A stretch of DNA of 64,000 nt from Cytobacillus stercorigallinarum. Its GTDB lineage: Bacteria; Bacillota; Bacilli; Bacillales; Cytobacillaceae. This document shows positions 10,124-19,205 of the stretch, piece by piece. The notes beneath the pieces were generated by a model. That model made no database searches. It was not told where the DNA came from and was given only the letters and a program-made list of their open reading frames with translations. The DNA is taken from NCBI RefSeq assembly GCF_014836495.1, contig NZ_JACSQT010000002.1, positions 612,053 through 676,052 on the forward strand, in the 5' to 3' direction. The position numbers were made by a program, and so were the translations under genes. The stretch's first letter is position 1. Each line of letters starts with the position of its first letter.

Positions 10124-10336
10124 ATGTTATTTAAAGTTTACTATCAAGAGTCCGCGAAAGAAGTGCCTGTACGTGAGCACACAAAAACCGTGTATGTCGA
10201 AGGAAAAAATGAAAGGGACGTTCGTACGAAACTAAAAACGCGTCCAATCAATATTGAGTTTGTTACAGCAGTTGAAGGTGACTACTTAACTTATGAGCAA
10301 GGCCATCAAGATTTTAAAGTATTGGAGATTGAATAA
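10124..10336 (+). CDS. rpoY: RNA polymerase epsilon subunit
   Basis: 70 aa, closely similar to B. subtilis YkzG/RpoY (shared YQE..EVPVRE, ERDVRTKLK, NIEF, FKVLE segments). It is a small accessory subunit of RNA polymerase in Firmicutes; from structural work I recall it resembles the phage inhibitor Gp2, and its physiological role is unsettled. A strong AAGGAG site precedes the ATG. It lies 3 bases ahead of rnjA, the usual arrangement, so the two are co-transcribed. Confidence 0.92.
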   Translation: MLFKVYYQESAKEVPVREHTKTVYVEGKNERDVRTKLKTRPINIEFVTAVEGDYLTYEQGHQDFKVLEIE

Positions 10337-10339
10337 TTT

Positions 10340-12007
10340 ATGAAATTTGTTAAAAATGACCAGACTGCTGTATTCGCTCTTGGTGGTCTTGGAGAGATCG
10401 GAAAAAATACGTATGCAGTACAATTCCAAGATGAAATTATCCTGATTGATGCGGGTATTAAGTTTCCAGAAGATGAATTATTAGGGATAGATTATGTCAT
10501 TCCTGACTACACTTATTTACAAAAAAATGAAGATAAAATTAAAGGTTTGTTTATTACGCACGGACACGAGGACCATATCGGCGGGATTCCGTATTTATTA
10601 AAAACGATAAATATCCCCATTTATGGCGGTAAACTAGCACTAGGATTATTAAAAAACAAACTAGAAGAACATGGTTTACTAAGACAGACGAAATTATATG
10701 AGATTCAAGAAGATGATATCATTAAATTCAGAAAAACGTCTGTGACATTCTTTAGAACAACACATAGTATCCCAGATTCTTATGGGATTGTTGTAAAAAC
10801 TCCTCCAGGCCAAGTTGTTCATACTGGAGACTTTAAATTTGATTTTACACCAGTTGGCGAACCTGCTAATTTAACAAAAATCGCTGAAATTGGTAAAGAA
10901 GGTGTCCTTTGCTTACTTTCGGATAGTACAAATAGTGAAATTCCTGAATTTACAATGTCTGAAAGAAAAGTCGGAGATAGCATTCAAGATATTTTCCGTA
11001 AAGTAGAGGGTAGAATTATTTTTGCTACCTTCGCTTCAAACATTCATCGTCTTCAGCAAGTGACAGAAGCAGCTGTTAGAAATGGAAGAAAGGTCGCAGT
11101 GTTCGGAAGAAGTATGGAAGCTGCAATCAATATTGGTCAAGAGCTTGGTTATATTACTGCACCAAAAGATACATTTATTGATGCACAGCAAATCAATCGC
11201 CTCCCTGCTAACCAAGTCACTATCCTATGTACAGGAAGTCAAGGCGAACCGATGGCAGCACTTTCAAGAATCGCGAATGGTACTCACCGTCAAATACAGA
11301 TTCACCCTGGTGATACTGTTGTCTTTTCTTCTTCACCTATACCTGGTAATACGATTAGTGTAAGTAGAACGATCGATCGCCTCTCACGCGCTGGCGCTGA
11401 AGTGATTTATGGTAAATTAAATAACATTCACACATCAGGACATGGTGGGCAAGAAGAGCAAAAGCTAATGTTAAGATTAATCAAACCAAAGTTCTTCATG
11501 CCAATACACGGTGAATATCGCATGCAAAAAATGCACGCTGGACTAGCTATAGATTGCGGTGTGAAGGAAGAAGATATTTTTATCATGGACAATGGAGATG
11601 TGCTAGCTCTCAGTGACCAGACTGCTCAAGTTGCTGGAAAAATCCCATCAGGAAATGTGTATATCGATGGAAATGGTATTGGCGATATCGGAAATATTGT
11701 TCTACGTGACCGCCGTATTCTATCGGAAGAAGGATTAGTTGTGGTTGTGGTTAGTATTAACATGAAAGAGTTTAAGATTTCTGCAGGCCCAGACTTGATT
11801 TCTAGAGGTTTTGTATACATGAGAGAATCTGGCGACCTAATCAATGATGCACAATCCTTAATCGCTAAACATTTGAATAAAGTGATGGAAAGAAAAACAA
11901 CACAATGGTCTGAGATTAAAAATGAAATTACGGATACACTTGCTCCGTTCTTATATGAAAAAACAAAACGCCGTCCAATGATCCTACCTATCATTATGGA
12001 AGTATGA
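10340..12007 (+). CDS. rnjA: Ribonuclease J1
   Basis: 555 aa, near-identical in layout to B. subtilis RNase J1. It is a metallo-beta-lactamase/beta-CASP enzyme with 5'-3' exonuclease and endonuclease activity, central to mRNA decay and 16S maturation. The zinc-binding motif HGHEDH is at residues 74-79; further landmarks are [15 protein letters not shown], the beta-[18 protein letters not shown] and [11 protein letters not shown]. The C-terminal domain ends [12 protein letters not shown]. There is no separate strong ribosome site, so translation probably couples to rpoY. A perfect terminator hairpin follows. Confidence 0.98.
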   Translation: MKFVKNDQTAVFALGGLGEIGKNTYAVQFQDEIILIDAGIKFPEDELLGIDYVIPDYTYLQKNEDKIKGLFITHGHEDHIGGIPYLLKTINIPIYGGKLALGLLKNKLEEHGLLRQTKLYEIQEDDIIKFRKTSVTFFRTTHSIPDSYGIVVKTPPGQVVHTGDFKFDFTPVGEPANLTKIAEIGKEGVLCLLSDSTNSEIPEFTMSERKVGDSIQDIFRKVEGRIIFATFASNIHRLQQVTEAAVRNGRKVAVFGRSMEAAINIGQELGYITAPKDTFIDAQQINRLPANQVTILCTGSQGEPMAALSRIANGTHRQIQIHPGDTVVFSSSPIPGNTISVSRTIDRLSRAGAEVIYGKLNNIHTSGHGGQEEQKLMLRLIKPKFFMPIHGEYRMQKMHAGLAIDCGVKEEDIFIMDNGDVLALSDQTAQVAGKIPSGNVYIDGNGIGDIGNIVLRDRRILSEEGLVVVVVSINMKEFKISAGPDLISRGFVYMRESGDLINDAQSLIAKHLNKVMERKTTQWSEIKNEITDTLAPFLYEKTKRRPMILPIIMEV

Positions 12008-12009
12008 TA

Positions 12010-12040
12010 AAAAGCATTCGAGTTTACCTCGAATGCTTTT
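12010..12040. terminator. Bidirectional terminator, rnjA / ktrC
   Basis: 13-bp perfect stem (AAAAGCATTCGAG with its complement; 12010-12022, 12028-12040) and a 5-base loop. The A/T ends serve both convergent genes. Confidence 0.9.
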
Positions 12041-12041
12041 A

Positions 12042-12701
12042 TTAACTTAACATTTTTTTCTCTAGACGATTAATATCATTGTCTGCTCCAATGACAATAA
12101 GGACATCTTTATATTGTATAATTTCCGTTGCTTGTGGCGAGACGATAATACTTGATCTGCGTTTTATCGCTACTATATTCACACCATATTTTGCTCTTAT
12201 ATCTAAATCAATAATCGAATGACCGCCAATTCTTTCATTTGCTTCTATTTCAACGATGCTATGTTCATCAGATAACTCTAAATAGTCAAGGATACTATTG
12301 GAGGCTAGTTTATGAGCAATCCTAATCCCCATGTCTCTTTCAGGGTGAACAATGACGTCTGCCCCTATCTTACTTAATACTTTGCCATGATAATCATTTT
12401 GAGCTTTAACCGTTACTTTTTTAACGCCATTTTCTTTTAACATCAGTGTTGTCAATATACTTGCTTGAATGTCGTCTCCTATGGCCACAATGACATGATC
12501 AAAGTTACGTAAACCCAAACTTTTAATGACGGCATCATCTGTTGTATCACCTACTACAGCGTGAGAAGCAATAACTGAAAACTCATTCACTCTTGCCTCA
12601 TTCGAATCAATGGCCATCACTTCCATACCTTGTTCCGTTAGCTCTCTACAAATACTACCACCAAATCGTCCTAAACCAATCACAACAAAGTTTTTTCTCA
12701 T
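12042..12701 (-). CDS. ktrC: KtrC, cytosolic RCK gating subunit of potassium transporter
   Basis: 219 aa. The N-terminal RCK/TrkA-N Rossmann domain has GLGRFGG (nucleotide binding) and continues to about residue 130; the TrkA-C domain (~140-215) in this family binds cyclic di-AMP. It gates a membrane KtrB/KtrD pore; a KtrD homologue is at 56121-57485, unlinked as in B. subtilis. CGGAGG precedes the ATG. It is convergent with rnjA, whose hairpin also ends this gene. Confidence 0.93.
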   Translation of the reverse strand: MRKNFVVIGLGRFGGSICRELTEQGMEVMAIDSNEARVNEFSVIASHAVVGDTTDDAVIKSLGLRNFDHVIVAIGDDIQASILTTLMLKENGVKKVTVKAQNDYHGKVLSKIGADVIVHPERDMGIRIAHKLASNSILDYLELSDEHSIVEIEANERIGGHSIIDLDIRAKYGVNIVAIKRRSSIIVSPQATEIIQYKDVLIVIGADNDINRLEKKMLS

Positions 12702-12807
12702 CCGTCAAACCTCCGAATTATCACCTATTAACGAACATTATTCTACCACATTTATGAAAGAAAAAGCCATAAATGTAAGGATTCATTTTATCTTTTCGAA
12801 TTTAATA

Positions 12808-12836
12808 GAAAAAAGCTGAGATTATTAGATCTCAGC
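12808..12836 (-). terminator. Terminator of ykuV
   Basis: Stem GCTGAGAT/ATCTCAGC (12815-12822, 12829-12836) followed by TTTTTT on the minus strand. Confidence 0.85.
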
Positions 12837-12850
12837 CCTTACACTAACTA

Positions 12851-13306
12851 TTATTCAGATTTCTCCATTTCATCCAACACGCGATTTACGCGCTTTGTTA
12901 ACATTTTCATTCCGCTTCCACCTGCTTGAAAATGACGAAGGACACCCGCTTTGTCAAATACATAATAAGCAGGGACATATTGATTTTCAAAGGCATCATT
13001 TAATTTATGTTCACTATCAATATAAATCGGTTGTGTGATATCGTGTTCGGCAGCCACTTTTTTAATTTCTTCTATATCTAAATCATCTTCAGATCTTGGC
13101 ATATGAACAGCAATCACATTTAACTTTTCGCTATATTCATCTCTAAATTGATTCACTTGAGGCATGGCTTCTTTACATAGATGACAACTGATAGACCAAA
13201 AATGAATGAGCGTTGGTTTTTCACCAATTAGCTCCTCTTTTGTCACTTGTCCATTTAACCATTCTGTTGCTCCCGTTAATTCTGGCATCGGCGCACGTAA
13301 TTTCAT
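12851..13306 (-). CDS. ykuV: Thiol-disulfide oxidoreductase YkuV
   Basis: 151 aa, thioredoxin-like fold with active-site CHLC (C41 and C44) in HFWSISCHLCKEAMPQV, and the cis-Pro region YVPAYYVF. No signal peptide or membrane anchor is seen, so it acts in the cytoplasm. The family is close to ResA/TlpA; B. subtilis YkuV was described as a thiol-disulfide oxidoreductase. It lies downstream of the peroxiredoxin gene, as in B. subtilis, but a strong terminator separates the two here, so it probably has its own promoter or depends on read-through. Confidence 0.9.
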   Translation of the reverse strand: MKLRAPMPELTGATEWLNGQVTKEELIGEKPTLIHFWSISCHLCKEAMPQVNQFRDEYSEKLNVIAVHMPRSEDDLDIEEIKKVAAEHDITQPIYIDSEHKLNDAFENQYVPAYYVFDKAGVLRHFQAGGSGMKMLTKRVNRVLDEMEKSE

Positions 13307-13341
13307 CTAGTTAATCTCCCTTCATGATTATATTGCTTTGA

Positions 13342-13381
13342 AGAAAAGAGGCCTAACAAACGAATGTTAGGCCTCTTTTCT
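13342..13381 (-). terminator. Terminator between ykuU and ykuV
   Basis: 17-bp perfect stem (13342-13358 with 13365-13381) and a 6-base loop, one of the strongest in the window. It lies 41 bases after the ykuU stop. Confidence 0.88.
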
Positions 13382-13421
13382 TCTGTTACCCAAAAATGGG
13401 GTTATAAGGCTTTATAAAAAA

Positions 13422-13964
13422 TTATAGAGTTTTTTGCCCTGGTTTCCAGTTAGCTGGGCAAAGGCCACCTGTTTGAAGTGCTTGAAGTACACGTAGTGTT
13501 TCATCAACGTCACGACCAATGTTGTTATGATTAACTACTGAATACATTAACTCTCCTTCAGGGTTGATGATATATAGCCCACGAAGTGCTACACCTTCTT
13601 CTTCAATTAAGACACCATAGTCACGTGATACGACATGGTTTGTATCAGCAGCTAATGGATAATGAAGGTCACCAAGTCCATTTTCTTTACGATCCGTATT
13701 AATCCATGCTAAATGAGTGTGAATAGTATCTGTTGATACACCAATTACTTCTGCATCAAGATCTTCGAATTCATCATAGCGATCTGACATTGCAGTTATT
13801 TCAGTTGGGCAAACAAAAGTAAAATCCATTGGGTAGAAGAAAAGAACTGTCCATTTATCGTTTTTCATATTTTCTTCAAGACTTACTTTACCAAATTCTT
13901 TGTTAGCTAATACAGCGTCCATTTCAAATCTTGGTGCTTGTTTTCCTACCATACGTTCTGCCAT
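13422..13964 (-). CDS. ykuU: 2-Cys peroxiredoxin (AhpC/Prx1 type)
   Basis: 180 aa. Reduces hydrogen peroxide and organic peroxides. The peroxidatic cysteine is C52 in FTFVCPTEI and the resolving cysteine C169 in GGLCPANWKPGQ; the length is typical of 2-Cys Prx. CTGGAGGGA precedes the ATG. The promoter has a near-consensus sigma-A site with a PerR-like operator over its -10 box, so peroxide induction is expected. Its electron donor may be thioredoxin or the neighbouring YkuV (inference). Confidence 0.93.
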   Translation of the reverse strand: MAERMVGKQAPRFEMDAVLANKEFGKVSLEENMKNDKWTVLFFYPMDFTFVCPTEITAMSDRYDEFEDLDAEVIGVSTDTIHTHLAWINTDRKENGLGDLHYPLAADTNHVVSRDYGVLIEEEGVALRGLYIINPEGELMYSVVNHNNIGRDVDETLRVLQALQTGGLCPANWKPGQKTL

Positions 13965-14035
13965 GAATAATTCCCTCCAGTAATTATGTACTAAACAAGA
14001 ATTGTCATTTACATTCTCATTTGCATCTTGTTTAT

Positions 14036-14072
14036 CGATAATAATTATACCTTTTCACTTGCTAATAGTCAA
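14036..14072 (-). promoter_or_regulatory. ykuU promoter with PerR-like box
   Basis: TTGACT (14067-14072), 17-base spacer, TATAAT (14044-14049) on the minus strand. The segment 14036-14050 reads GTATAATTATTATCG, agreeing with the PerR box TTATAATNATTATAA at 12 of 15 positions, and overlaps the -10. Confidence 0.7.
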
Positions 14073-14201
14073 GATAATTTAAAATGAATTTAAATTAGGA
14101 TTCATTCTAATTTATTCAATATACTATCTATAATATTATACTATCAAAAAAAGCTAGGTGATGAAAATAATTGAGCGCACGCTCGACTTAATATGAAATG
14201 A

Positions 14202-15335
14202 TTATGCACTATTACCTTTATAGTTCAAGTAATCAACGATATAGTTTATCGCTAGATCAATTGCTTCTTCATCCGGCTTAAGGCGGGCATGGTGTAAGCC
14301 AAATGGAGAATTAACCCCTAACCAAAACATAAAACCGGGAATTTCACGGAGCATATAACCAAAGTCTTCGCCTGTCATTGCTTCTTTACACAAGAATAAG
14401 TTTGCCTCTTCATGGCCTTCTGTGAATTGAATGAAATCGGCTGTTAACACTTCATCATTGTATACTTGATAATAATTACTTCCATAATCGATTGTTGTTT
14501 GACATTCATACCCCACTTCTATTCCTTGTACAAGTGCTTCGATTCTTTGTTTTACTCTGTTCATCGATGTTGGTGAGAGCGTTCTGATTGTACCCTCTAT
14601 TCTTGCATTTTCAGCAATAATATTTTGCACAGTACCACCAGTGATTTTTCCTATTGTTACAACAGCACTATCAAGAGGGTCAATATTTCTTGAAACAATG
14701 GTCTGAAGTTGATTAACTAACGAGCATGCCGCTACGACCATATCTATTGTTTGATGAGGATACGCTGCATGACCACCCTTTCCTTTTAAATCGATAAACA
14801 ATTCTGACGTATTAGCAAACAATAAGCCTTCTTTCACAGCGATTGTACCAACTGGATATTCAGGTGCAATATGCAAAGCGAAGATCATATCAGGTTTCCA
14901 TTGTTGAAATTCTGCTGATTCTAATAACGGCTTAGCACCACCTGGTCCTTCTTCAGCTGGTTGAAAAATAAATACCGTATGATCATTGATTGGATGATTG
15001 ACGATATTAGTTAATACCCCAAGTGCGATTGCCATATGAAAATCATGACCACAAGCATGCATATTTCCTTTATGTATGGATTGGAAAGGATACTCTGTTT
15101 CCTCATCAATTGGTAAACCATCAATATCTGCTCTGTAACCAATCGTTTTTGAAGGATATAAGCCTTTTACCCTTATAATAATACCCGTTCTCCACTTTTT
15201 TATTTCCATTCGCGTTTGATCCAATGAGGCGATATAATCTAATAAATATTTTTGGGTTTTCACTTCTTGAAATCCTAGTTCCGGTATCTTATGCAAGTCT
15301 CGGCGTATGCTCACAAATTGATTATCATTCAACAA
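14202..15335 (-). CDS. ykuR: N-acetyl-diaminopimelate deacetylase
   Basis: 377 aa M20-family metallo-amidohydrolase. It removes acetate from N-acetyl-LL-diaminopimelate in the acetylase branch of lysine/meso-DAP synthesis. Metal-site motifs are [28 protein letters not shown] and LHHARL. It follows dapH, the preceding pathway enzyme, as in B. subtilis. The start is most likely the TTG at 15335 ([15 protein letters not shown]), 7 bases after GGAGG; the ATG overlapping this site is out of frame. The SD sits directly against an intercistronic hairpin. Confidence 0.92.
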   Translation of the reverse strand: MLNDNQFVSIRRDLHKIPELGFQEVKTQKYLLDYIASLDQTRMEIKKWRTGIIIRVKGLYPSKTIGYRADIDGLPIDEETEYPFQSIHKGNMHACGHDFHMAIALGVLTNIVNHPINDHTVFIFQPAEEGPGGAKPLLESAEFQQWKPDMIFALHIAPEYPVGTIAVKEGLLFANTSELFIDLKGKGGHAAYPHQTIDMVVAACSLVNQLQTIVSRNIDPLDSAVVTIGKITGGTVQNIIAENARIEGTIRTLSPTSMNRVKQRIEALVQGIEVGYECQTTIDYGSNYYQVYNDEVLTADFIQFTEGHEEANLFLCKEAMTGEDFGYMLREIPGFMFWLGVNSPFGLHHARLKPDEEAIDLAINYIVDYLNYKGNSA

Positions 15336-15351
15336 ACATTCTCCTCCATAT

Positions 15352-15381
15352 ACAAAAGCGTGGAAATAAACTTCCACGCTT
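15352..15381 (-). terminator. Hairpin between dapH and ykuR
   Basis: 10-bp stem AAGCGTGGAA/TTCCACGCTT (15356-15365, 15372-15381), followed on the minus strand by TTGTAT and then the ykuR ribosome site. Probably a leaky attenuator or mRNA-processing stem rather than a full stop. Confidence 0.55.
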
Positions 15382-15406
15382 CTTCTATATTCATTTTACC
15401 TTATTA

Positions 15407-16117
15407 TTAAAGTTGTCGAAGTTCTTGCTTAATTTCTGTTTTAGATTTTGTTTTGTCATCAATTTGTTTAATGACCTTTGCTGGTGTACCAGCTACAACT
15501 GTATTAGGTGCTACGTCGTCAATTACAATTGCACCTGCTGCAACAACAGCACCTTTACCAACGGTTACTCCTTCTAATATAACTGCATTTGCACCAATTA
15601 CTACGTCATCTTCAACAATAACCGGCTTTGCAGATGGTGGTTCAATGACTCCTGCTAATACTGAGCCTGCTCCAATGTGGCAGTTTTTACCGACAGTTGC
15701 TCGTCCACCAAGAACGACATTCATATCGATCATTGTTCCGTCACCAATAGCAGCACCAATATTAATAGCAGCACCCATCATAATGACAACATTGTCACCA
15801 ATTTCAACTTGATCACGAATGATTGCACCTGGCTCAATACGTGCTTTAATGTTTTTCATATCTAATAATGGAATAGCAGAATTACGGCGATCATTTTCGA
15901 TTACATAATCTTCAATTTTCGCTCCGTTATCTTTAATTGCTTGTTCAATTTCAGCCCATTCGCCAAACACAACACCACTTTGACCATTAATAAAAGTTTG
16001 ACTTGAGCTACCAAAATCAATATTCTCTAAATCACCTTTAATATACACTTTTACAGGTGTGGATTTAGTACTATTTTGAATAAAAGAAATGATTTCATTT
16101 GCATCCATCATTTTCAT
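15407..16117 (-). CDS. dapH: Tetrahydrodipicolinate N-acetyltransferase
   Basis: 236 aa. Acetylates tetrahydrodipicolinate in the acetylase route to DAP and lysine, with acetyl-CoA. The C-terminal two thirds is a left-handed beta-helix of hexapeptide repeats ([46 protein letters not shown]). The tail [15 protein letters not shown] matches the family. An ATG 8 codons upstream exists, but AAAGGAGG lies 7 bases before the ATG at 16117. It is first gene of a two-gene unit with ykuR. Confidence 0.95.
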   Translation of the reverse strand: MKMMDANEIISFIQNSTKSTPVKVYIKGDLENIDFGSSSQTFINGQSGVVFGEWAEIEQAIKDNGAKIEDYVIENDRRNSAIPLLDMKNIKARIEPGAIIRDQVEIGDNVVIMMGAAINIGAAIGDGTMIDMNVVLGGRATVGKNCHIGAGSVLAGVIEPPSAKPVIVEDDVVIGANAVILEGVTVGKGAVVAAGAIVIDDVAPNTVVAGTPAKVIKQIDDKTKSKTEIKQELRQL

Positions 16118-16198
16118 TGTAATTCCTCCTTTAATGTTCATATATGTATAACTAACTAGAATTAATTTAACAAACTAACGCATTGAAAACAAGTGAAA

Positions 16199-17086
16199 TT
16201 ATCTATTTTGCTCTTCAGCTATGTGTTGCTTTATTAATTCTACAAATGCTTGTACTTGTTTCAACTCAAAAGCTGATTCATATCCGAGTAACCATGTATC
16301 CCGACTAATAGGTTGTTCGTCTTCATCCTCTAAGGGGCTAATAAATATATTTTTTTCCATCCCGGTTAATGTAATGGCAGGCAATATCGCATAACCAATT
16401 CCATTTAACGTCATCTGTTTACATGTCTCAATTTGATCAACTACAATCGTCCTTTTCGGTGGCGTTTTAAATTTCCTTAACCACCAATCTTGGATCTCTT
16501 GATAATAATTTGAATCACTTTTGAATTGAATAAAGGGTCTATCGGTTTCTAATATTTGATTCGTATCTTTAATCTCTGTATCAACAAGATAAAGACTATC
16601 TTTAAACAAAGGTATTTTAACACCTTTCCAATCTGGCGTCCCGCGAATAATACCTATATGTACATCGTCATCATAAAGTGATCTTAAAATCTCACTACTC
16701 CAGCCTGTAATTAATGATATTTTCGCTTGCGGATAGCGATTAACGAATTTCTTTAATACTTGAGGTAACCAATTTTGACCGACAATGGAAGCAACAGCTA
16801 TTTTCAATGTCCCGTATACCTCAGTATTTAAAGACTGAATCGATTCTTTTACCTTTTCCTCTGCTACCACGACTTCATTAACAAATTTGATGACCATTTC
16901 ACCTGCTGGTGTTAGGGACAATCCCTTTTGAGATCGTACGAATAATTTACTACCCCATTCTTTCTCGATATTTTGTAACCTTTGAGAAAGAGCTGGTTGT
17001 GATACAAATAGACGTTCAGCTGCTTTGCGCATATTCATTTCTTGTGCAAGAACACTTAACATATGGAATTCCGATAGAGAAGCCAC
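16199..17086 (-). CDS. ccpC: LysR-type regulator CcpC
   Basis: 295 aa. An N-terminal winged helix-turn-helix (~1-60, MRKAAERLFVSQPALSQRLQNIEKEWG) is followed by a LysR substrate-binding domain. It closely matches B. subtilis CcpC, the citrate-responsive repressor of TCA genes such as citZ and citB, with shared stretches FIQFKSDS, VDQIETCKQM and DTWLLGYE. The start is GTG with AAGGTGGTG upstream. The position next to ykuL matches B. subtilis. Confidence 0.9.
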   Translation of the reverse strand: MASLSEFHMLSVLAQEMNMRKAAERLFVSQPALSQRLQNIEKEWGSKLFVRSQKGLSLTPAGEMVIKFVNEVVVAEEKVKESIQSLNTEVYGTLKIAVASIVGQNWLPQVLKKFVNRYPQAKISLITGWSSEILRSLYDDDVHIGIIRGTPDWKGVKIPLFKDSLYLVDTEIKDTNQILETDRPFIQFKSDSNYYQEIQDWWLRKFKTPPKRTIVVDQIETCKQMTLNGIGYAILPAITLTGMEKNIFISPLEDEDEQPISRDTWLLGYESAFELKQVQAFVELIKQHIAEEQNR

Positions 17087-17195
17087 CTTTGACGTTCACC
17101 ACCTTTAAACTCACATCTCTCACCATCACATACGGATAATGGCTTGCTTACATAATTTTGACATACGGAAGCTCCCAATATCATTCGGGAGCTCT

Positions 17196-17645
17196 TTAAT
17201 CCTTCTTCTTTTTGCTATGCAAAGCTTTTTGCAATTGTACTAATAAGGACCTACGGGTAAGAATACCTTCAAAGTACCCTTCATCATCTTCAACACAAAT
17301 AAATGGATGATCGACTAACAGTCCTGTGGCATTTTTAAGAGAAGTATTAATGTTTAGGCGTGGTACATCATGATTCATAAATTCTTCTACACGCTTTTCT
17401 TCCAATTGATCAAATTCAATTCTCTGTAATCCAAGAATAGATTCCATAATCATTGGAGTACTAATCAATCCATGGAGCTTATAGTGAGGATCTAAGACAG
17501 GAATAGCTGTGTAACCACTTTTCGTTAAAACTAAAAGTGTGTGTTCTAAGTTATTGCCGATTTGAACATGTGCCACTCGCTCTGAAGGGATAAGCAAGTC
17601 TTTAATATCAATTTCTAAAAATTCTTCACTGTGGAGACTGATCAT
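17196..17645 (-). CDS. ykuL: CBS-domain protein YkuL
   Basis: 149 aa containing a pair of CBS domains (~7-65 and ~80-140), which in other proteins bind adenine nucleotides or cyclic di-AMP. No catalytic domain is attached. It resembles B. subtilis YkuL (later work named it DarB, a c-di-AMP receptor; that link is from memory). The preferred start MISLHSEEF has GAGGAG 10 bases upstream; the longer frame would start inside that site. A dyad lacking a T-run (17170-17193) follows. Confidence 0.85.
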   Translation of the reverse strand: MISLHSEEFLEIDIKDLLIPSERVAHVQIGNNLEHTLLVLTKSGYTAIPVLDPHYKLHGLISTPMIMESILGLQRIEFDQLEEKRVEEFMNHDVPRLNINTSLKNATGLLVDHPFICVEDDEGYFEGILTRRSLLVQLQKALHSKKKKD

Positions 17646-17736
17646 AATTTGAAAACTCCTCAAACTTTAATGATTTGTATTCAATTATGATTTTATCATA
17701 GTTTCCTCATATCTGCCTTATTTTTACCCCATAATC

Positions 17737-17880
17737 CTATCCTTTACTTGTATGAATATTTCTACTACGATATTGACAGTAAGGACAATGAAAGATTAAG
17801 TTTTGGTTAGATTGCGCAGTAAGTGTTTTATCCATCTTCGCTCTTCTTTCACAGTTTGGACAAATAACCTCTGGTACCAT
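17737..17880 (-). CDS. Small zinc-ribbon protein, 47 aa
   Basis: A short gene with a good ribosome site (GAGGTGATGTGAT before the ATG). The product carries two CxxC knuckles, CPNC (C7, C10) and CPYC (C32, C35), about 21 residues apart, which should fold as a single zinc ribbon; the rest is polar and basic. I do not recognise a named family. It lies 91 bases upstream of ykuL on the same strand and may be co-transcribed with it. A role as a small nucleic-acid or protein adaptor is conceivable but unproven. Confidence 0.7.
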   Translation of the reverse strand: MVPEVICPNCERRAKMDKTLTAQSNQNLIFHCPYCQYRSRNIHTSKG

Positions 17881-18109
17881 ATCACATCACCTCGTTTATA
17901 GGGTGACCGAAGAACAATGAAATTATTTAGGCGCTGAAAAATAATAATACCGATTCATATCTTAGGTGATATCATGTATTTTTTAAATTTACATGAGGCT
18001 TGAACAATCTTCTAGCCTCGTTATGAACTTGTGCTTTTCGCTATCCCCATGTAAGTAAGACAGGTGGTTTTATGTTTCGCCTTCTTCAGGCTTAATGGTT
18101 AAATCCAAT

Positions 18110-18138
18110 AAAAAAAGAGACCATTTCATTGGTCTCTT
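18110..18138 (-). terminator. Terminator of ykuJ
   Basis: Stem AAGAGACCA/TGGTCTCTT (18115-18123, 18130-18138) followed by a T-run on the minus strand, 13 bases past the ykuJ stop. Confidence 0.85.
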
Positions 18139-18150
18139 CGCTTATAAAAG

Positions 18151-18387
18151 TTACTGAATGAGCTCGAACACTTCAATTGTTATCATATCAACATTATCAA
18201 ATTGATAACGTTTAGGTTTTTCTTTGTCATTGTAAACTTCTAATTCGAATGTTTCGTTTTTCGGGTGAAAAGTAACTTGGCATTTTCTTTCACCATTCAC
18301 CTCAAAGAATCTTTGTGTAGGTTCTGAGCCAGTTGCTTGCTCCTGTAAATTTTTTAATCTAGTCAATATGCCTTGTAATTGTGACAA
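18151..18387 (-). CDS. ykuJ: YkuJ-family small protein
   Basis: 78 aa. Matches B. subtilis YkuJ along its length (start SQLQGILTRL, then FFEVNGE, NETFEL, FDNVDMITIEVFELIQ). The function is unknown; the fold is a small alpha/beta domain and there is no signal peptide. The start is TTG at 18387 with AAAGGAGAT 6 bases upstream; an upstream frame extension would include that site. It has its own terminator. Confidence 0.8.
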   Translation of the reverse strand: MSQLQGILTRLKNLQEQATGSEPTQRFFEVNGERKCQVTFHPKNETFELEVYNDKEKPKRYQFDNVDMITIEVFELIQ

Positions 18388-18593
18388 TTGTTTATCTCCT
18401 TTCCAGAACAACCCTTTTAACTTAAGGTTTCTCTCTAGGCATGTTTTTATCCTACTTCTAAAAAGCGGTCAGTAACCGTTTTTTCACATACCAATATTAA
18501 CAGGATAATTAATATGATATGATTACACAAGTAAAAGAACAAAAAAAGTCCAGATTTTTTCAAAGTTCGACTTTTCAGGAGGAATGTTTGTAC

Positions 18594-18833
18594 GTGAAAA
18601 CAATTACTATTTACACACAACCAGAATGCCCGCCATGTGAAATCACTAAAATGTTTTTAAAAGACTACGGTTTTTCCTTTGAACAAAAAGATATAAAAAA
18701 AGACCCTAAGGCAATGAAAGAACTTACACAAACATATCATTCCTACTCCACCCCAACGGTCGTAATCGGAAACGAAGTGGTTAGCGGGTTTAATTTAGAA
18801 AAGCTAAAAGAATTATTAGAGATTAAAGAATAG
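18594..18833 (+). CDS. Glutaredoxin-like protein
   Basis: 79 aa thioredoxin-fold protein. The active-site CPPC lies in IYTQPECPPC near the N-terminus, with the cis-Pro segment STPTVVIG and GFN toward the C-terminus, as in glutaredoxin/NrdH. CPPC, rather than CPYC or CVQC, is a little unusual. It probably reduces disulfides in the cytoplasm; the electron source (bacillithiol or thioredoxin reductase) is not evident. The reading frame is open ~25 codons upstream, but the GTG at 18594 (11 bases after AGGAGG) or the TTG at 18588 is the likely start. Confidence 0.8.
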   Translation: MKTITIYTQPECPPCEITKMFLKDYGFSFEQKDIKKDPKAMKELTQTYHSYSTPTVVIGNEVVSGFNLEKLKELLEIKE

Positions 18834-18842
18834 TCTCGGAAC

Positions 18843-18878
18843 AAAAAGGGGCTCCCTTGAAAAATAGGAAGCCTTTTT
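18843..18878 (+). terminator. Terminator of the glutaredoxin gene
   Basis: Imperfect hairpin with AAAAAG/CTTTTT ends and a bulge, ending in TTTTT. Confidence 0.55.
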
Positions 18879-18887
18879 AAACAGTAT

Positions 18888-19118
18888 TTACCGAAAAACA
18901 AAAAATATAGTGATAGCCACTAAAGCAACAAAAAAAACGATATAAGCAACAAGAATAGGATTAAATATATAAGGTCTTTTTTTCACCTCATCTGGGATAT
19001 CTGCATCTAGTTCTTTATTCGTTGATGCTTTTTCCTTTAATAAAGATGTAGTGGAAAACAATGACCAAACGATGATAGCTAAACAAATAACGATTAAAGC
19101 AATTAACCAGCCGCTCAC
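18888..19118 (-). CDS. Small two-helix membrane protein, 76 aa
   Basis: I do not recognise the family. Two transmembrane segments (~4-22 and ~53-75) are separated by a charged loop (KEKASTNKELDADIPDEVKKRPY). The start is GTG with AAAGGAG 10 bases upstream. It lies between ykuI and the glutaredoxin gene, in the same direction as ykuI and 87 bases after it. It could be a small regulator of a membrane protein; nothing more can be said. Confidence 0.6.
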   Translation of the reverse strand: MSGWLIALIVICLAIIVWSLFSTTSLLKEKASTNKELDADIPDEVKKRPYIFNPILVAYIVFFVALVAITIFFVFR

Positions 19119-19205
19119 CCTAAATTCACTCCTTTAAAAAATGCGTTCTAGTAATGATAGGATGTGCGCTATAGTATGTTTTATGCTGGTTGATATTGCC
19201 TTTAT

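Noticed and set aside
13997..14020. Fur-type hexamer repeats near ykuU (GAGAAT GTAAAT GACAAT)
   Set aside because: Each hexamer deviates from GATAAT and the inverted third unit is missing; the PerR-like box explains the promoter better.
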